A DNA stretch of 64,000 bases from assembly GCF_014203125.1 (NCBI RefSeq), contig NZ_JACHIH010000002.1, positions 124,001 through 188,000 of the forward strand, given 5' to 3'. Made by a program: the position numbers and the translations under genes. The first letter of the stretch is position 1, and each line of letters begins with the position of its first letter. The notes under the pieces were generated by a model. It was not told the DNA's origin. It was given only the letters and a program-made list of their open reading frames with translations, and made no database searches. This DNA comes from Rhodopseudomonas rhenobacensis. GTDB taxonomy: Bacteria > Pseudomonadota > Alphaproteobacteria > Rhizobiales > Xanthobacteraceae. This document shows, in pieces, positions 1-10,179 of this stretch.

Positions 1-891
1 CCACGTCGGAAATGTTTCGGGTTCGCGGTCGTCAGCAAGCGTCGCCAGATAACGCGGCTTCCACACGTCCCTGATGAAGCTTTCCATCGAGGTCGGCAGC
101 GGACTGCGATGGCCATGGAACCGGACCCGCCCATCGTTCAGGGCGTCGAAGGTCTGGCTGTCATCGAGCCATTGCTCGGGCGTGCCGAACCGCTTGAGAA
201 ATTCGGCTTCGATATCCTGCCGCTTGCGGTCGACGAAGCGATACGCCACCGGCCGGCCGATCTCCCGGCTGATGATCGCGGCGAGTTCGGGCATCGTGAG
301 ATCTTCCGAACCGACCTCCCGGATCACGCGGTGTTCGCCCGTCGGGTTGGTCAATTCCTTCGCCGCCAGATTGGCGATGTCGTCGGTCGCCACCCAGGGC
401 GTCTTCCGATCAGGATCGAGTGACCAGCCGAGTGCGCCATGCCTTGCGACGGCCGCCGCCCAGGCCAGCGTGTTCTCGATGAACCAGGAGGCACGCAGAT
501 GCACCAGATCGACATCACTGAGCTGGTTGAGCGCTTGGTCCAGCTGGTGGAAGCCCGCAAAATGGCCGGTGTCGCCCTTCACCTCGGATCCGATCGACGT
601 CAAATTGACAGCCAGCCTGACCGGAGAATTGCGAAGCGCGTCGACAAAGCGCCGGGCGACTGCAGGGTAGTGCCCGTGGATGTTGTTCCAATCGGTCTTC
701 ACCATCAGGAACGCCGCATCGGCATCCCGAAAGAATGAGCCGAGGTCGCCGGCCCCGGTGTCGAAGCTTCCCAAACACGGCTCGGCGCCGAGCTTGACCA
801 GCGCGTCGAGCGCCGCACCGCCGCGTGACAGCGCCTTCACCTGATGCCCGGCGTTCAGCAGATTGCGGGTGAGCTTGGCGCGCGATCGCCG
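1..891 (-). pseudogene. NmrA/SDR-type NAD(P)-binding reductase, 5'-truncated, cut by window edge
   Basis: The minus-strand frame reads as an NmrA-like atypical short-chain dehydrogenase: RNLLNAGHQVKALSRG near the N-terminus, then the AVNLTSIGSE and HLRASWFIENTLAW blocks usual for these proteins. The first beta strand and the glycine-rich GxxGxxG dinucleotide loop that should precede RNLLNAGH are absent; instead the frame meets a TAG at 892-894 with no start codon between. The sequence directly beyond belongs to an AraC regulator on the other strand, so a deletion probably removed the promoter and 5' end. The 3' end lies outside the window. Family is fairly clear; substrate unknown. Confidence 0.6.
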
Positions 892-1175
892 CTACCCTGA
901 CCGCAGAGCCGAGCGACCGCCGCACCCTCGCCGAATGGGCCGCCCACGTCGCCATGAGCGAGCGATCCTTGAAGCGGCTGATGGTTCAGGAAACCGGACT
1001 GAGCTTCGGCCGCTGGCGGCGGCAACTGCATCTCGTCATCGCGCTGCGCGAACTCGCCAGCGGCGCGACGGTGCAGCGGGTGTCGAGCGATCTCGGCTAC
1101 GAGTCGGCCACGGCCTTCATCGTGATGTTCAAGAAGGCGCTCGGCACCACACCAGCGCGTTACTTCGCCAGCTGA
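888..1175 (+). pseudogene. AraC-family regulator, C-terminal DNA-binding remnant
   Basis: Only the two helix-turn-helix motifs of an AraC/XylS regulator remain: SERSLKRLMVQETGLSFGRW, then the second HTH with LGYESATAFIVMFKKALG and the terminal TTPARYFAS. The N-terminal cupin-like effector domain is missing, and homology stops where the inverted NmrA-like gene begins. The ATG at 954 could still express a 73-aa DNA-binding fragment, but it cuts the first HTH and has no convincing ribosome site. AraC genes of this kind often lie divergent to the reductase gene they control, which fits a single deletion across a shared promoter. Confidence 0.65.
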
Positions 1176-1422
1176 CCGGTCGCGCTGGGCGAAGTGTGCG
1201 CCGCAGCGCCCGCCGGCGGCTGGTCGTTGGCAATGCCGTCCACAATAGGCGGATGAGCAAGGACTTTGCAGCACATCAAAAACAACCCCGTCTTCAATAC
1301 GGAGCTGTTCCACTTCGGCGATCGCGCAAATCGGCAATTCAGCGGGACGCTATACCCACAACTGATTGCCGGTGAGCGCGCGAGCGCCGCATTCCGAGCA
1401 GGATGGCTGCCTTCTAGAACGG
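1176..1422. other. Gap of about 250 bp between AraC remnant and IS remnant
   Basis: No gene is supported. In one plus-strand frame (about 1265-1420) a short coding-like stretch contains FNTELFHFGDRANRQFSG and AFRAGWLPS; it begins right after a stop and runs into the transposase remnant, so it may be the tail of a gene cut by the insertion. I cannot name its family. Confidence 0.3.
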
Positions 1423-2052
1423 TTATGCGCGCCTGACGCGAGAGAAGAAGCTCTCGATGATGTTGGTCGAAACGCCAAGACCGTGCCGGTAGGCCTCCGA
1501 ATGGTCCACCCGGGTGAGCGGATTGAGGCCGCAGAGTCCATCATATGCAAGATGTTCGTCGGCATAGACGTGAGCTTTGCGGCTCACGTGAGTTCGGACG
1601 ATGTCCCAGGCTCAATCGGCGTTCTCGGTCGGGGTTACCCGGGTGAACGTCTGCCCAATCAAGCAGCGCTCACGCGCTGCCATCACGACCACACGTTGCG
1701 GCGACTGGATCTTGCGTCGATCATCACGATCCTCTTTGCGGTTCTCCTGCCGGATGTGACCACCGAGGTACATGCCGTCGATTTCCACACGGTCGTCGAG
1801 CAACATCTGCTTCCGTCTTGCGGCCAATGCTTCTCTCAACTTCATCGGATTCGACCATGCCGTCTTGGTCTGAACTCCGAGTTCACGGGCGACCTGCAGT
1901 GCGGCCTTGCCCTTCGCTGCATTCGCCGACATGGCGATCACCGCAATAATCTGCCTAAACATCAGCTTCCGGCTGGCGAAGATGATGCCGCTGGTGAGAG
2001 GATTACACACTTGCTGAATTGCACGAGGCCAAACTTGCGAAGCCTGTATCAT
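1423..2052 (-). pseudogene. IS1595-family (ISXO2-like) transposase remnant
   Basis: The minus strand carries the middle of an ISXO2/IS1595 DDE transposase: the TSGIIFASRKL block, AKGKAALQVARELG, the catalytic EIDGMYLGGH region, YADEHLAYDGL, and the ending GVSTNIIESFFSRVRRA. The N-terminal zinc-ribbon half is missing, an in-frame TGA interrupts the frame at 1612-1614, and the last residues are lost at the TAA at 1423. No terminal inverted repeats were found, so the element is dead. Beside a two-partner secretion locus it suggests past mobile activity at this boundary. Confidence 0.75.
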
Positions 2053-2157
2053 CCGAGAGGATAGAGCATGATTGCCCTACGCTGACGCGTATCCGTAGTT
2101 GACGTAGGAGTTGGCGCATTCTGTAGTCTAAAACTTGCAGAGAAGCGCGCCGATACG

Positions 2158-5100
2158 CTACCAGACCGTATAGGTATTGCGCTGATATGAGCAAACGCAA
2201 GCAATCGTCGATAGGTCGAGCCGATAGTAGTGTTCGAACGCGGAGAACAACTTGCTTTCGTCGCATGACAACCGCTCGCCAAACTGCACGTCATTAAAGT
2301 TGGCTGCGTCGATAAAGCTCGTGGCGAAATAGCTTGGAAAGATCACCGGGCGGATCTTGGGAGTGAGGTCGGCCAGCGACGACGGGAAGGCAGGGAGCGT
2401 GGGCGGCACCGTGACGATGAGGTTGGCGCCTGCGTAACTCAAAATGTAGTTGGCGGAGGCGGCTAGTGTACCTCGGAGGATGGGATATGGGCCAGGGCTG
2501 GACGCGATTGTGGCATTCGTTGCGAGGCCGCCGGTGAGGCTGTCGCCATTGACCAAGCCGGAGCTGACATAGGTCAAAGCTGGATTGGCGACGCCGTATA
2601 GCCGCGACTGGGCATTGGCAGTGACCGCGAGGGGTGCTGGGGTTACGCTGAGATTGGCCCCAATATAGCTGATCGCGTAATTGGAGTTGGCCAGACTGCC
2701 CTGTGTGATGCCGTAGAGACCGACATTCGAGGTCGGACCGGCGGCAGTGAACAGGCTGCCGGACAGGCTGTCGCCGTTCAGTAGGCCCGAGCTGGTATAG
2801 GTCAGCGCTGGGTTGGCGGCGCCATAGAACCGGGATTGTGCATCGGCGGTCACGCTGAGCGGAGCCGCGGCCACGCTGAGATTGGCCCCAATATAGCTGA
2901 TCGCGTAATTGGAGTTGGCAAGGCTGCCCTGGGTGATGCCGTAGATTCCGACATTGGAGGTCGGGCTGGCGGCAGTGAACAGGCTGCCGGACAGACTGTC
3001 GCCGTTGACCAGGCCGGAGCTGGTATAGGTCAACGCCGGATTGGCGGCACCGTAGAGCCGGGACTGCGCGTCGGCGGTGACGGTGAGCGGAGCCGCGGTG
3101 ACGCTGAGGTTGGCGCCGGTATAGCTGATCGCGTAATTGGAGTTGGCAAGGCTGCCCTGGGTGATGCCGTAGATTCCGACATTGGAGGTCGGGCTGGCGG
3201 CAGTGAACAGGCTGCCGGACAGACCGTCGCCGTTGACCAGGCCGGAGCTGGTATAGGTCAACGCCGGATTGGCGGCACCGTAGAGCCGGGACTGCGCGTC
3301 GGCGGTGACGGTGAGCGGAGCCGCGGTGACGCTGAGGTTTGCGCCGGTATAGCTGATCGCATAGTTCGAGGACGCGGCAAGCGTGCCCTGTGTGATGCCG
3401 TAGAGACCGACATTCGAGGTCAGGCCGGCGGCAGTGAACAGGCTGCCGGACAGGCTGTCGCCGTTGACCAGGCCGGAGCTGGTATAGGTCAGCGGCGGAT
3501 TGGCCGCGCCGTAGAGCCGGGATTGTGCATCGGCGGTGACGGTGAGCGGAGCCGCGGTGACGCTGAGGTTGGCGCCGGTATAGCTGATCGCATAGTTCGA
3601 GGACGCGGCAAGCGTGCCCTGGGTGATGCTGTAGATTCCGACATTCGAGGTCGGACCGGCGGCAGTGAACAGGCCGCCGGACAGACTGTCGCCGTTGACC
3701 AGGCCGGAGCTGGTATAGGTCAGCGCCGGATTGGCGGCGCCGTACAGCCGCGATTGCGCGTCGGCGGTGACGGTGAGCGGAGCCGCGGTGACGCTGAGAT
3801 TGGCCCCAATATAGCTGATCGCGTAATTGGAGTTGGCAAGGCTGCCCTGGGTGATGCCGTAGAGGCCGACATTCGAGGTCGGACCGGCGGCAGTGAACAG
3901 GCCGCCGGACAGACTGTCGCCATTGACCAGGCCGGAGCTGGTATAGGTCAGCGCCGGATTGGCGGCGCCGTACAGCCGGGATTGCGCGTCGGCGGTGACG
4001 GTGAGCGGAGCGGCGGTGACGCTGAGGTTTTCTCCGGTGTAGCTGATCGCATAGTTCGAGGATGCGGCAAGCGTGCCCTGGGTGATGCCGTAGAGGCCGA
4101 CATTCGAGGTCGGACCGGCTGCAGTGAACAGGCCGCCGGACAGACTGTCGCCGTTGACCAGGCCGGAGCTGGTATAGGTCAGCGCCGGATTGGCGGCGCC
4201 GTACAGCCGCGATTGCGCGTCGGCGGTGACGGTGAGCGGAGCGGCGGTGACGCTGAGGTTTGCTCCGGTGTAGCTGATCGCATAGTTCGAGGATGCTGCA
4301 AGCGTGCCCTGGGTGATGCCGTAGAGGCCGACATTCGAGGTCGGATCGGCGGCAGTGAACAGGCCGCCGGACAGACTGTCGCCATTGACCAGGCCGGAGC
4401 TGGTATAGGTCAGCGCCGGATTGGCCGCGCCGTAGAAGCGCGATTGCGAATCGGCCGTGACGGTGACGGGCGCTGCCGTCACCGCGAGCGCGCCGTCCAC
4501 ATAGCTGACGACGTATCCCTGCTGGTTGGAATACAGGCCGCTCGCCACAATGGAATAGTTGCCGACATCGACCGCGCCCTGCGCGGTCCCGGCGTAGCTC
4601 ACCGTTCCGAGCAGGTTTCCGTCGGGCGCGGTCGAATAACTGACGCCGTTGCCGCCGGCAAACGGCTGCGCGTCGTAGACCTTGGTTGCGCCCGACGCCG
4701 TCACCGTCAGCGGCACCATGAACGTGCGCAACAGCGGATTGGTGTTGCCGTTATAGATGGTCCAGATGCTGGTGAAATCCCAGCCGGGAAAGTTGACTGC
4801 CTGCTGCATCTGCGCGCCGGTGAGTCCGGTGCCGCCCGGCGAGGCCGGTTGTCCGGAAGTATCGAGATTCCAGTAGCTGCTGGTAACGGCTCCAGAGTTG
4901 CTGCCCAGCAAGCCGCCGACGCTGTTGCCGCCGCTCACCGCGCCGGTCGAATAGCTGTTCACCACCGAGCTGGAGTTGGCTCCCATCAGTCCGCCGACGC
5001 TGGTGGTGCCGGTGACGCTGCCGGTCGCGTAGGTGTTGCTGACGATGCCGGTCGTGCTGCTGCCGGTCAGGCCTCCGACGTAAGTGGTGCCGAAGACGTT

Positions 5101-7428
5101 GCCGGTGGCATAGCTCTGTTCGATGGTGCCGGTGTTGCTGCCCATCAGGCCGCCGACGCTGCTGGTGCCGTTGACGTCTCCGGTGGCGTAGCTGCGGCTG
5201 ACCGCGCCGGTGTTGCTGCCCATCAGGCCGCCAAGGCTGCTGCCGCCGCTGACGGTGCCGGTGTTGTAGCTGTTGATGATGGTGCCTGTATTGCTTCCGA
5301 CCAGGCCGCCGCCGGAGCTGAGCGCGTTAACGCTGCCCGCCACGAGTCCGACATTCCGGATCAGGGAGGCGGACCCGGTCGATCCGAACAGGCCCTGATC
5401 CGCGGTGACGGGGCGGTTGATGACGAGACCGCTGATCGCATGGCCGAGCCCGTCGAACGTACCGGTGAACGGGAGCACGAGTGTTCCGATCGGCGCAAAC
5501 CCAAGCCCCGAGTTCCAGGTCGCCGTTGCGCTGGCGTCGATATTGCTGCCGAGCGCGTAGTGCCCGGTCATGTCCGAGGCCGAGAGGCCCTGCAAGGTCG
5601 GCGTGGCGGGTGCCAGGATCGCATCGCCCTCCAGTCCGAGGCTGTTGATTACCGTGTAACCGATTCCGCCGATCGACAGCGCGGGGGTCGCGCCGGACAG
5701 CGTGATCGCGGATTGGTGGGCGAGAACATAGACGCCGGATCCGCTGGCGGCCTCGCCGCTGGTCGGGGTGTTCGGGTTGATCGCCAGGCCGGCGGTGTCG
5801 CCGGTGGCGGTGATGTTCGCGTTGACGTTGACGTTGTTGGTCGCGTTGAGCGTCAGCGTGGTGTTGGCGCTCCACGAGATCGCCGCGTTGACGTTGACGT
5901 TGCCGGCCTGGGCCGAGGCGCTGCCGGTCTGCAGCACGACATTGGTGCCGCCATTCAGCGCGGCGCTGATATCGCTGTTGCTGACGACGCTGCCGCCGGC
6001 GGTCGGGGTCCAGGTCCCGGTCGGCGATTGCGGCGCCGTCGATGCGGTGTCGGTCACCGTCAGATCGAACGGATCGAGCAGCCAGGTGCCTGCGGCACCG
6101 TGCGGCGCCGTCGCGTTGACCGAGATGCCGGCGACGTCGAGCCGATGCCCGGAGGTCTCGACGGTGCCGCCATTGCCCAGCAGGGCGCCGCGGGCGGAGA
6201 GCGTCCCGGCAACGCGGGTCGTGCCGTCCGCCCATGCCACGATCGTTCCGCCGTTGCCGTTGCCGGTCGCGTCGGCTTTCAGAATAACACCAGGTCCAAT
6301 CGAGACCGAGTCGGCATGCGCAAGCGAGCCACGCCCCTGATAACCGCCGCCGATCAGAATGCTGCCGCCGCCGGTGGCGCCAGATGTGTCGAGCGCGGCG
6401 TTATCGATCGACACGGCATGACCCGTGAGGGTGATCGCGCCGCCGGTCGCGCCCTTGCTGGTGGCGGCGAGACGTGCGCCGACGACGGTGACGTCGTGAC
6501 CTTCGATAGCGATAGCGCCGCCGCCGGCCGTGCCGGCCTTGCGGCCCCCCGAGGCGTTCAGTTTGCCGGTCACGGTGATGTTGCCGCCCGCGCCGCCGCC
6601 CAGCACGATCGCGCCGGAGCGCCCCGAAACCGAGCGGGCGGAGAGACTTCCCGACACGTTCACCGCGTCGCGGATCGCCTGCTTCACCGTGGCCGCTCGC
6701 AGCGCGATCGAGCCACCCGCCGCGGCGATCCGACCGGAGACGTCCACCAGCGCCTTGCCGTTGCCGGATGCGGCGGTCGGCACCGCGACCTGCATGAATC
6801 CGTCACCGGCGAGATCGAGCACGATGGATTCGCCTGATCCCAGTCCGACCTTGCCGAGCGGCACCTTGATGGTCCCGGAATTGGAGACGGTGCCGCCGAG
6901 CAGCGCGACGAAGCCGTCGCGGCCGACCGTGATAGCACCTGCATTGTCGACAGCGGCCGAACTGCCGTTGCCGGTAAACACCCGCCTGCCCGCCATAAAA
7001 TCGCTATCGCTGATGTCGAGCGTCGAAGCGACAAAGCCACCGCCGACATCGACCGTTCCGGTCGGCGTGATCGCGATGCCGTTCGGGTTGACGAGATACA
7101 CCTGCCCGTTGGCGCGCAGGCTGCCGGCGATCGTCGACGGCGTCTCGCCGGTGACCCGATTCAAGATTGCCGAGGTGCTTGCCGGTTGATTGAACGTGAC
7201 GCTGTTTGGCTGTCCGACGGAAAATGACGTCCAGTTCGCGACCGCGACCGCCGAGGTCTGGTTGATGGTCAGGGTGTTGCCGATGGGAGCACCGATCGCA
7301 GCACTCCCCGCCGTGACCGTGCCGCCTTGCGGCAACAGGTTCTGGGCCACAGCGGACGGAGCTCCACTCAGCGAAAGACTGAGGGCAAGCGGACCACAAA
7401 CGATTGGGCTAAGGAGATTGCGCAACAC
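2158..7428 (-). CDS. TpsA: filamentous-haemagglutinin-type adhesin with GLUG and MBG repeats
   Basis: Predicted secreted exoprotein of a two-partner (type Vb) system, 1756 aa. I chose the GTG at 7428: a GGAAGG ribosome site lies 8-9 nt upstream and a clean signal peptide follows (about residues 1-29, ending PSAVA). Earlier in-frame starts exist at 7497 (TGATG overlap with tpsB) and 7533. Residues about 30-300 form the TPS/haemagglutination-activity domain with the diagnostic NPNG (114-117); a glycine-rich beta-helix follows; about 705-860 hold GLUG repeats (GGLMGSNTG pattern); about 985-1675 hold nine MBG-type repeats; the last 80 residues are non-repetitive. No metal-dependent active site was seen. 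Likely role: surface adhesion. Confidence 0.85.
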   Translation of the reverse strand: MLRNLLSPIVCGPLALSLSLSGAPSAVAQNLLPQGGTVTAGSAAIGAPIGNTLTINQTSAVAVANWTSFSVGQPNSVTFNQPASTSAILNRVTGETPSTIAGSLRANGQVYLVNPNGIAITPTGTVDVGGGFVASTLDISDSDFMAGRRVFTGNGSSAAVDNAGAITVGRDGFVALLGGTVSNSGTIKVPLGKVGLGSGESIVLDLAGDGFMQVAVPTAASGNGKALVDVSGRIAAAGGSIALRAATVKQAIRDAVNVSGSLSARSVSGRSGAIVLGGGAGGNITVTGKLNASGGRKAGTAGGGAIAIEGHDVTVVGARLAATSKGATGGAITLTGHAVSIDNAALDTSGATGGGSILIGGGYQGRGSLAHADSVSIGPGVILKADATGNGNGGTIVAWADGTTRVAGTLSARGALLGNGGTVETSGHRLDVAGISVNATAPHGAAGTWLLDPFDLTVTDTASTAPQSPTGTWTPTAGGSVVSNSDISAALNGGTNVVLQTGSASAQAGNVNVNAAISWSANTTLTLNATNNVNVNANITATGDTAGLAINPNTPTSGEAASGSGVYVLAHQSAITLSGATPALSIGGIGYTVINSLGLEGDAILAPATPTLQGLSASDMTGHYALGSNIDASATATWNSGLGFAPIGTLVLPFTGTFDGLGHAISGLVINRPVTADQGLFGSTGSASLIRNVGLVAGSVNALSSGGGLVGSNTGTIINSYNTGTVSGGSSLGGLMGSNTGAVSRSYATGDVNGTSSVGGLMGSNTGTIEQSYATGNVFGTTYVGGLTGSSTTGIVSNTYATGSVTGTTSVGGLMGANSSSVVNSYSTGAVSGGNSVGGLLGSNSGAVTSSYWNLDTSGQPASPGGTGLTGAQMQQAVNFPGWDFTSIWTIYNGNTNPLLRTFMVPLTVTASGATKVYDAQPFAGGNGVSYSTAPDGNLLGTVSYAGTAQGAVDVGNYSIVASGLYSNQQGYVVSYVDGALAVTAAPVTVTADSQSRFYGAANPALTYTSSGLVNGDSLSGGLFTAADPTSNVGLYGITQGTLAASSNYAISYTGANLSVTAAPLTVTADAQSRLYGAANPALTYTSSGLVNGDSLSGGLFTAAGPTSNVGLYGITQGTLAASSNYAISYTGENLSVTAAPLTVTADAQSRLYGAANPALTYTSSGLVNGDSLSGGLFTAAGPTSNVGLYGITQGSLANSNYAISYIGANLSVTAAPLTVTADAQSRLYGAANPALTYTSSGLVNGDSLSGGLFTAAGPTSNVGIYSITQGTLAASSNYAISYTGANLSVTAAPLTVTADAQSRLYGAANPPLTYTSSGLVNGDSLSGSLFTAAGLTSNVGLYGITQGTLAASSNYAISYTGANLSVTAAPLTVTADAQSRLYGAANPALTYTSSGLVNGDGLSGSLFTAASPTSNVGIYGITQGSLANSNYAISYTGANLSVTAAPLTVTADAQSRLYGAANPALTYTSSGLVNGDSLSGSLFTAASPTSNVGIYGITQGSLANSNYAISYIGANLSVAAAPLSVTADAQSRFYGAANPALTYTSSGLLNGDSLSGSLFTAAGPTSNVGLYGITQGSLANSNYAISYIGANLSVTPAPLAVTANAQSRLYGVANPALTYVSSGLVNGDSLTGGLATNATIASSPGPYPILRGTLAASANYILSYAGANLIVTVPPTLPAFPSSLADLTPKIRPVIFPSYFATSFIDAANFNDVQFGERLSCDESKLFSAFEHYYRLDLSTIACVCSYQRNTYTVW
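2400..4480 (-). repeat. Tandem array of about nine 228-231-bp MBG repeats inside tpsA
   Basis: The segment GCGGCAGTGA recurs at 2741, 2969, 3197 and 3428 and on to about 4347, giving a period of 228 or 231 bp. Each unit encodes the pattern VTADAQSRLYGAANPALTY ... SSGLVNGDSLSG ... NYAISYTGANLSVTAA. Two variants (GTLAASSNY and GSLANSNY) differ by one codon and are intermixed along the array. The units nearest the ends (RFYG first; VTANAQSRLYGVANP last) are the most divergent. Confidence 0.9.
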
Positions 7429-7496
7429 ATACAGATCCTTCCGAAAGTGAATCGTCGTGGGCGAGACGGCTTGAAATTCGGTGATCGCGATCACCA

Positions 7497-9284
7497 TCAG
7501 AACCGCACGTTCATGACGACATTTCCGCGCCAAGCATGCGGCAGGTCAGGCAGATTTGAGAATTGCCGCGCCACTTCCAGCCCCAGCGTGAGGCCTTGGT
7601 ATCCGCCGGCAAGTTCGATGCCGCTGCGCACGCCGGCGCCGACCGACCCGCCCCGAATGGTGGATAATTCGAGGATGGTCGGCGCGATCAGCCGGCCGGC
7701 TCCGACGCTGCCAAAGCCGTATGGTGACAGCACGATCGGGACCGCTGTGCCCATCGCGGCAAACGGGCGCGCAAGCTCGACCCGCAATGTCCCGCCCTCA
7801 TCGACGTTCAACGTTCCGGTTGAAAAGGCCGATAGTGCCTGCGGGCCGTCCAGCGCGAACTGCTCGGAGACGAACAATGGATGGCCGAACGAGGTCTGTG
7901 CACGGCCTATGAGATCGAAGTTCAATCCGTACGGCAGCGGCTGAAACACGCGCGCGTCGAACGTCGCCTTGGAGAAATAGGGGTCTGAACCCTGTCGCGA
8001 CAGCGGCACGCCGGAGGCCAGTGCATCGGATTGATCGCGTCCGCCGACACCTTGGGAGAACCCGGCGTTGAGCTGCAGCGCGCTGCCCCAGGCGGGCAAC
8101 CCGGTGTCGAAGGACGCGCCGGCGCGAAATGCGTTGTAGCGATCCCGGTTGAGGTCGGCGGAGAACAGCGGCAACGCAATGCTCTGCTCGATATGTTCGA
8201 ACGCCGCGTTGAAGCTCAGCAACGTCCTGCGGGTCCGAATCGCAGGAAACGATGTTCGCACCGCGAAGCGCTCGAATTGGCCGATGCTGGAGAGGCTGCC
8301 AACGACCGGCCGGGGCTGGCTGCGCGCATTGGTGTATTCCGGATTCAGGACCCAGCCATCGCTGCCGAGCGGCAACACGGCACCGGCCCCAAGCACCCGC
8401 AACGGAGATGCGGAGTCGAACAGCAGTCCCGGATCGCCGCTTGCTTGCGCCGATGCGTAGAACTGTTCGCCGAGCCCGAGTGCCGAATTGAGAGCGGCGC
8501 TGGTGCCGTAGCTCCAGCTTCCCAGCGAGGCGGGAAGTCGGTTGTCGATGCCGGCTGTCGCGCTCACCAGCCGTTGGGTGCCCTCGAGCACCAACAGCGC
8601 GCCGCCCATCATCTTGCCGCGCGCGAGTGTGCTTTTCAGCCGCAGGCCCGGCACGTCGCCTGCAGTCAAGAGCAGCCGTTCGATCTCGGCGAGAGTGATA
8701 TGACCGCGCCCGATCAATGGGGCCATCCGCGAAGCCACCACCGCGCGTATCCGCGGCGGAACCTGTTCGACGCCGACGGCCTCGATGAAGCCATCGATCA
8801 CGACGATGCGCACGATTCCGCCGTCGTTTAGTTTCTGCTCGGGCACCGTTACTCGGACAAGGACATAGCCGGCGCGCGCGTAGGCCTGTTCCAACGCGCC
8901 GACAAATTCATAGACTTGGGCCACGGTGACCCGCTGTTTCTCGATCGTCGCAACCAGCGCGCGGGTTTCTTGAGCAAGCTCCTCGAACGATCCGGTGATC
9001 GCGACGCGTCCGGCCACAACGCTGAGACGTTCGGAGCCCGTCGGGGCCTGCAATCGGACTCGGCCCTCGGCGGGCAGTCCGACGGGCCCGATCGAAAGTG
9101 CGGGCCGCAGCGTCTGCGGCGTCACCTGGCTGGGGGCGATCTGGGAATACGCGGCGCTTGGTGGAACTACGAATGTAAGACAGAGCGGCACCGCAAAGCC
9201 AAGCGCTACGTTGGGGATGAAACGGCGTTCGCTCCGGGACAACCTGGTGCCAGATTCAAAGCCCACGGAAGACCGTGATGACAC
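7497..9284 (-). CDS. TpsB: ShlB/FhaC/HecB-family outer-membrane transporter
   Basis: Outer-membrane pore that exports the TpsA encoded immediately downstream; 595 aa. Order: signal peptide (cleavage near PPSAAYSQ), a POTRA region (about 60-260, with AYARAGYVLVRVTVPEQ and the following GIVRIVVIDGFIEAV typical of ShlB-type POTRA), then a 16-strand-type barrel ending RGNVVMNVRF with the terminal Phe recognised by BamA. The chosen start is GTG at 9284. Its stop overlaps a possible ATG of tpsA (TGATG at 7495-7499), so the two are probably co-transcribed and may be translationally coupled. No truncation is visible. Confidence 0.88.
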   Translation of the reverse strand: MSSRSSVGFESGTRLSRSERRFIPNVALGFAVPLCLTFVVPPSAAYSQIAPSQVTPQTLRPALSIGPVGLPAEGRVRLQAPTGSERLSVVAGRVAITGSFEELAQETRALVATIEKQRVTVAQVYEFVGALEQAYARAGYVLVRVTVPEQKLNDGGIVRIVVIDGFIEAVGVEQVPPRIRAVVASRMAPLIGRGHITLAEIERLLLTAGDVPGLRLKSTLARGKMMGGALLVLEGTQRLVSATAGIDNRLPASLGSWSYGTSAALNSALGLGEQFYASAQASGDPGLLFDSASPLRVLGAGAVLPLGSDGWVLNPEYTNARSQPRPVVGSLSSIGQFERFAVRTSFPAIRTRRTLLSFNAAFEHIEQSIALPLFSADLNRDRYNAFRAGASFDTGLPAWGSALQLNAGFSQGVGGRDQSDALASGVPLSRQGSDPYFSKATFDARVFQPLPYGLNFDLIGRAQTSFGHPLFVSEQFALDGPQALSAFSTGTLNVDEGGTLRVELARPFAAMGTAVPIVLSPYGFGSVGAGRLIAPTILELSTIRGGSVGAGVRSGIELAGGYQGLTLGLEVARQFSNLPDLPHAWRGNVVMNVRF

Positions 9285-10179
9285 CCACGAGCGGCACTCC
9301 CTTCAGAGGACAATCGACCGACTGGACAAACTGTCCGCCGACTGTTGACCCGCATGGTTAACGGTTGGTTAATTCCGACTTAAGACTCAACAAACTTATT
9401 TAGTGGAAAGTACGTGTCGCGCCGTAAGGATCAATTGCTCGGACTGATACGCCGCTCGTAGAACTCCGCAGTAATTTGATGGGAAAGCATCTTCCGATGC
9501 GCAAGGTTGGCTGCCCCTCTATGTAAGCCAATGCGATGGCGCGCTGTGGAGTGTCGTCCGTAAGCGACCCGAACCATCGCTCGAGCATGCATCTTGGGAG
9601 ATGAAACAGCCGGGTGACGTTCCGCCGCCCACGCTTCAGCGAAGATGAGCGCCTATCTGTGTAGTCGGTTCCCCGCCAACTCTGGGGGAGCACTAAGGAT
9701 TGCGTTCCTCATCTCGCAGAATGCAGGGAGCCTTCAAGCCAGCGCTGCAACCGTTTCGATTTCATCGGATCTTCCAGTGGCTCCAAGATCGGACCGGACC
9801 GCTCACAAGTCGAGCGATGGTGTGAGAGGATCACGTCGCGATCTCGGCAACTGACTCTTCGTAGCAGTTCCGCGCGTATTTCCGTGGATGCACGCAAGAT
9901 AATTCCTTTGGCGACGACGACACGGGCCGCTTCAAGCACCAAACAGTAGTTGCCGAAGGTTACTCGGTCATGGCGCAATATTGGACATTTGTCCCAGTGC
10001 AGCGCAGTCACAACCGAAGCCTTTGGCGCGGTCGCCGCCCTCTGCTCGATAACGCATATTCCGTGGAACGAGCACGCTGAGCTTATCCCACGCGCAGCAA
10101 CCCGGGTAACAACCGGGCGGGCTCTTTGTCGCGAGTTTTGGAGCCTCAGAGGGCGACTGGTCGAGGAATGGCCGGGTAC
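9285..10179. other. Intergenic region of about 0.9 kb upstream of tpsB, no supported gene
   Basis: The first 130 bases are AT-rich (GGTTAACGGTTGGTTAATTCC near 9357) and probably hold the tpsB promoter. Beyond lie only short frames with atypical composition, the best being 9709-10011 on the minus strand (100 aa); none has a recognisable domain or a good ribosome site. The composition differs from neighbouring housekeeping DNA, and the stretch ends at an inverted-repeat element, so it may be degraded accessory DNA. Confidence 0.4.

Noticed and set aside
2400-4480. Possible CRISPR-like array
   Set aside because: Units are 228-231 bp, in frame and coding; no short spacers.
2836-6837. 1333-aa plus-strand frame opposite tpsA
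   Set aside because: Composition artefact: the repeated GC-rich codons of the MBG units leave a long antisense frame of Gly/Arg/Ala; no ribosome site and the minus strand has signal peptide, TPS domain and known repeats.
9709-10011. 100-aa minus frame in the tpsB upstream region
   Set aside because: No domain, no ribosome site, composition unlike neighbours; kept only as a remark.
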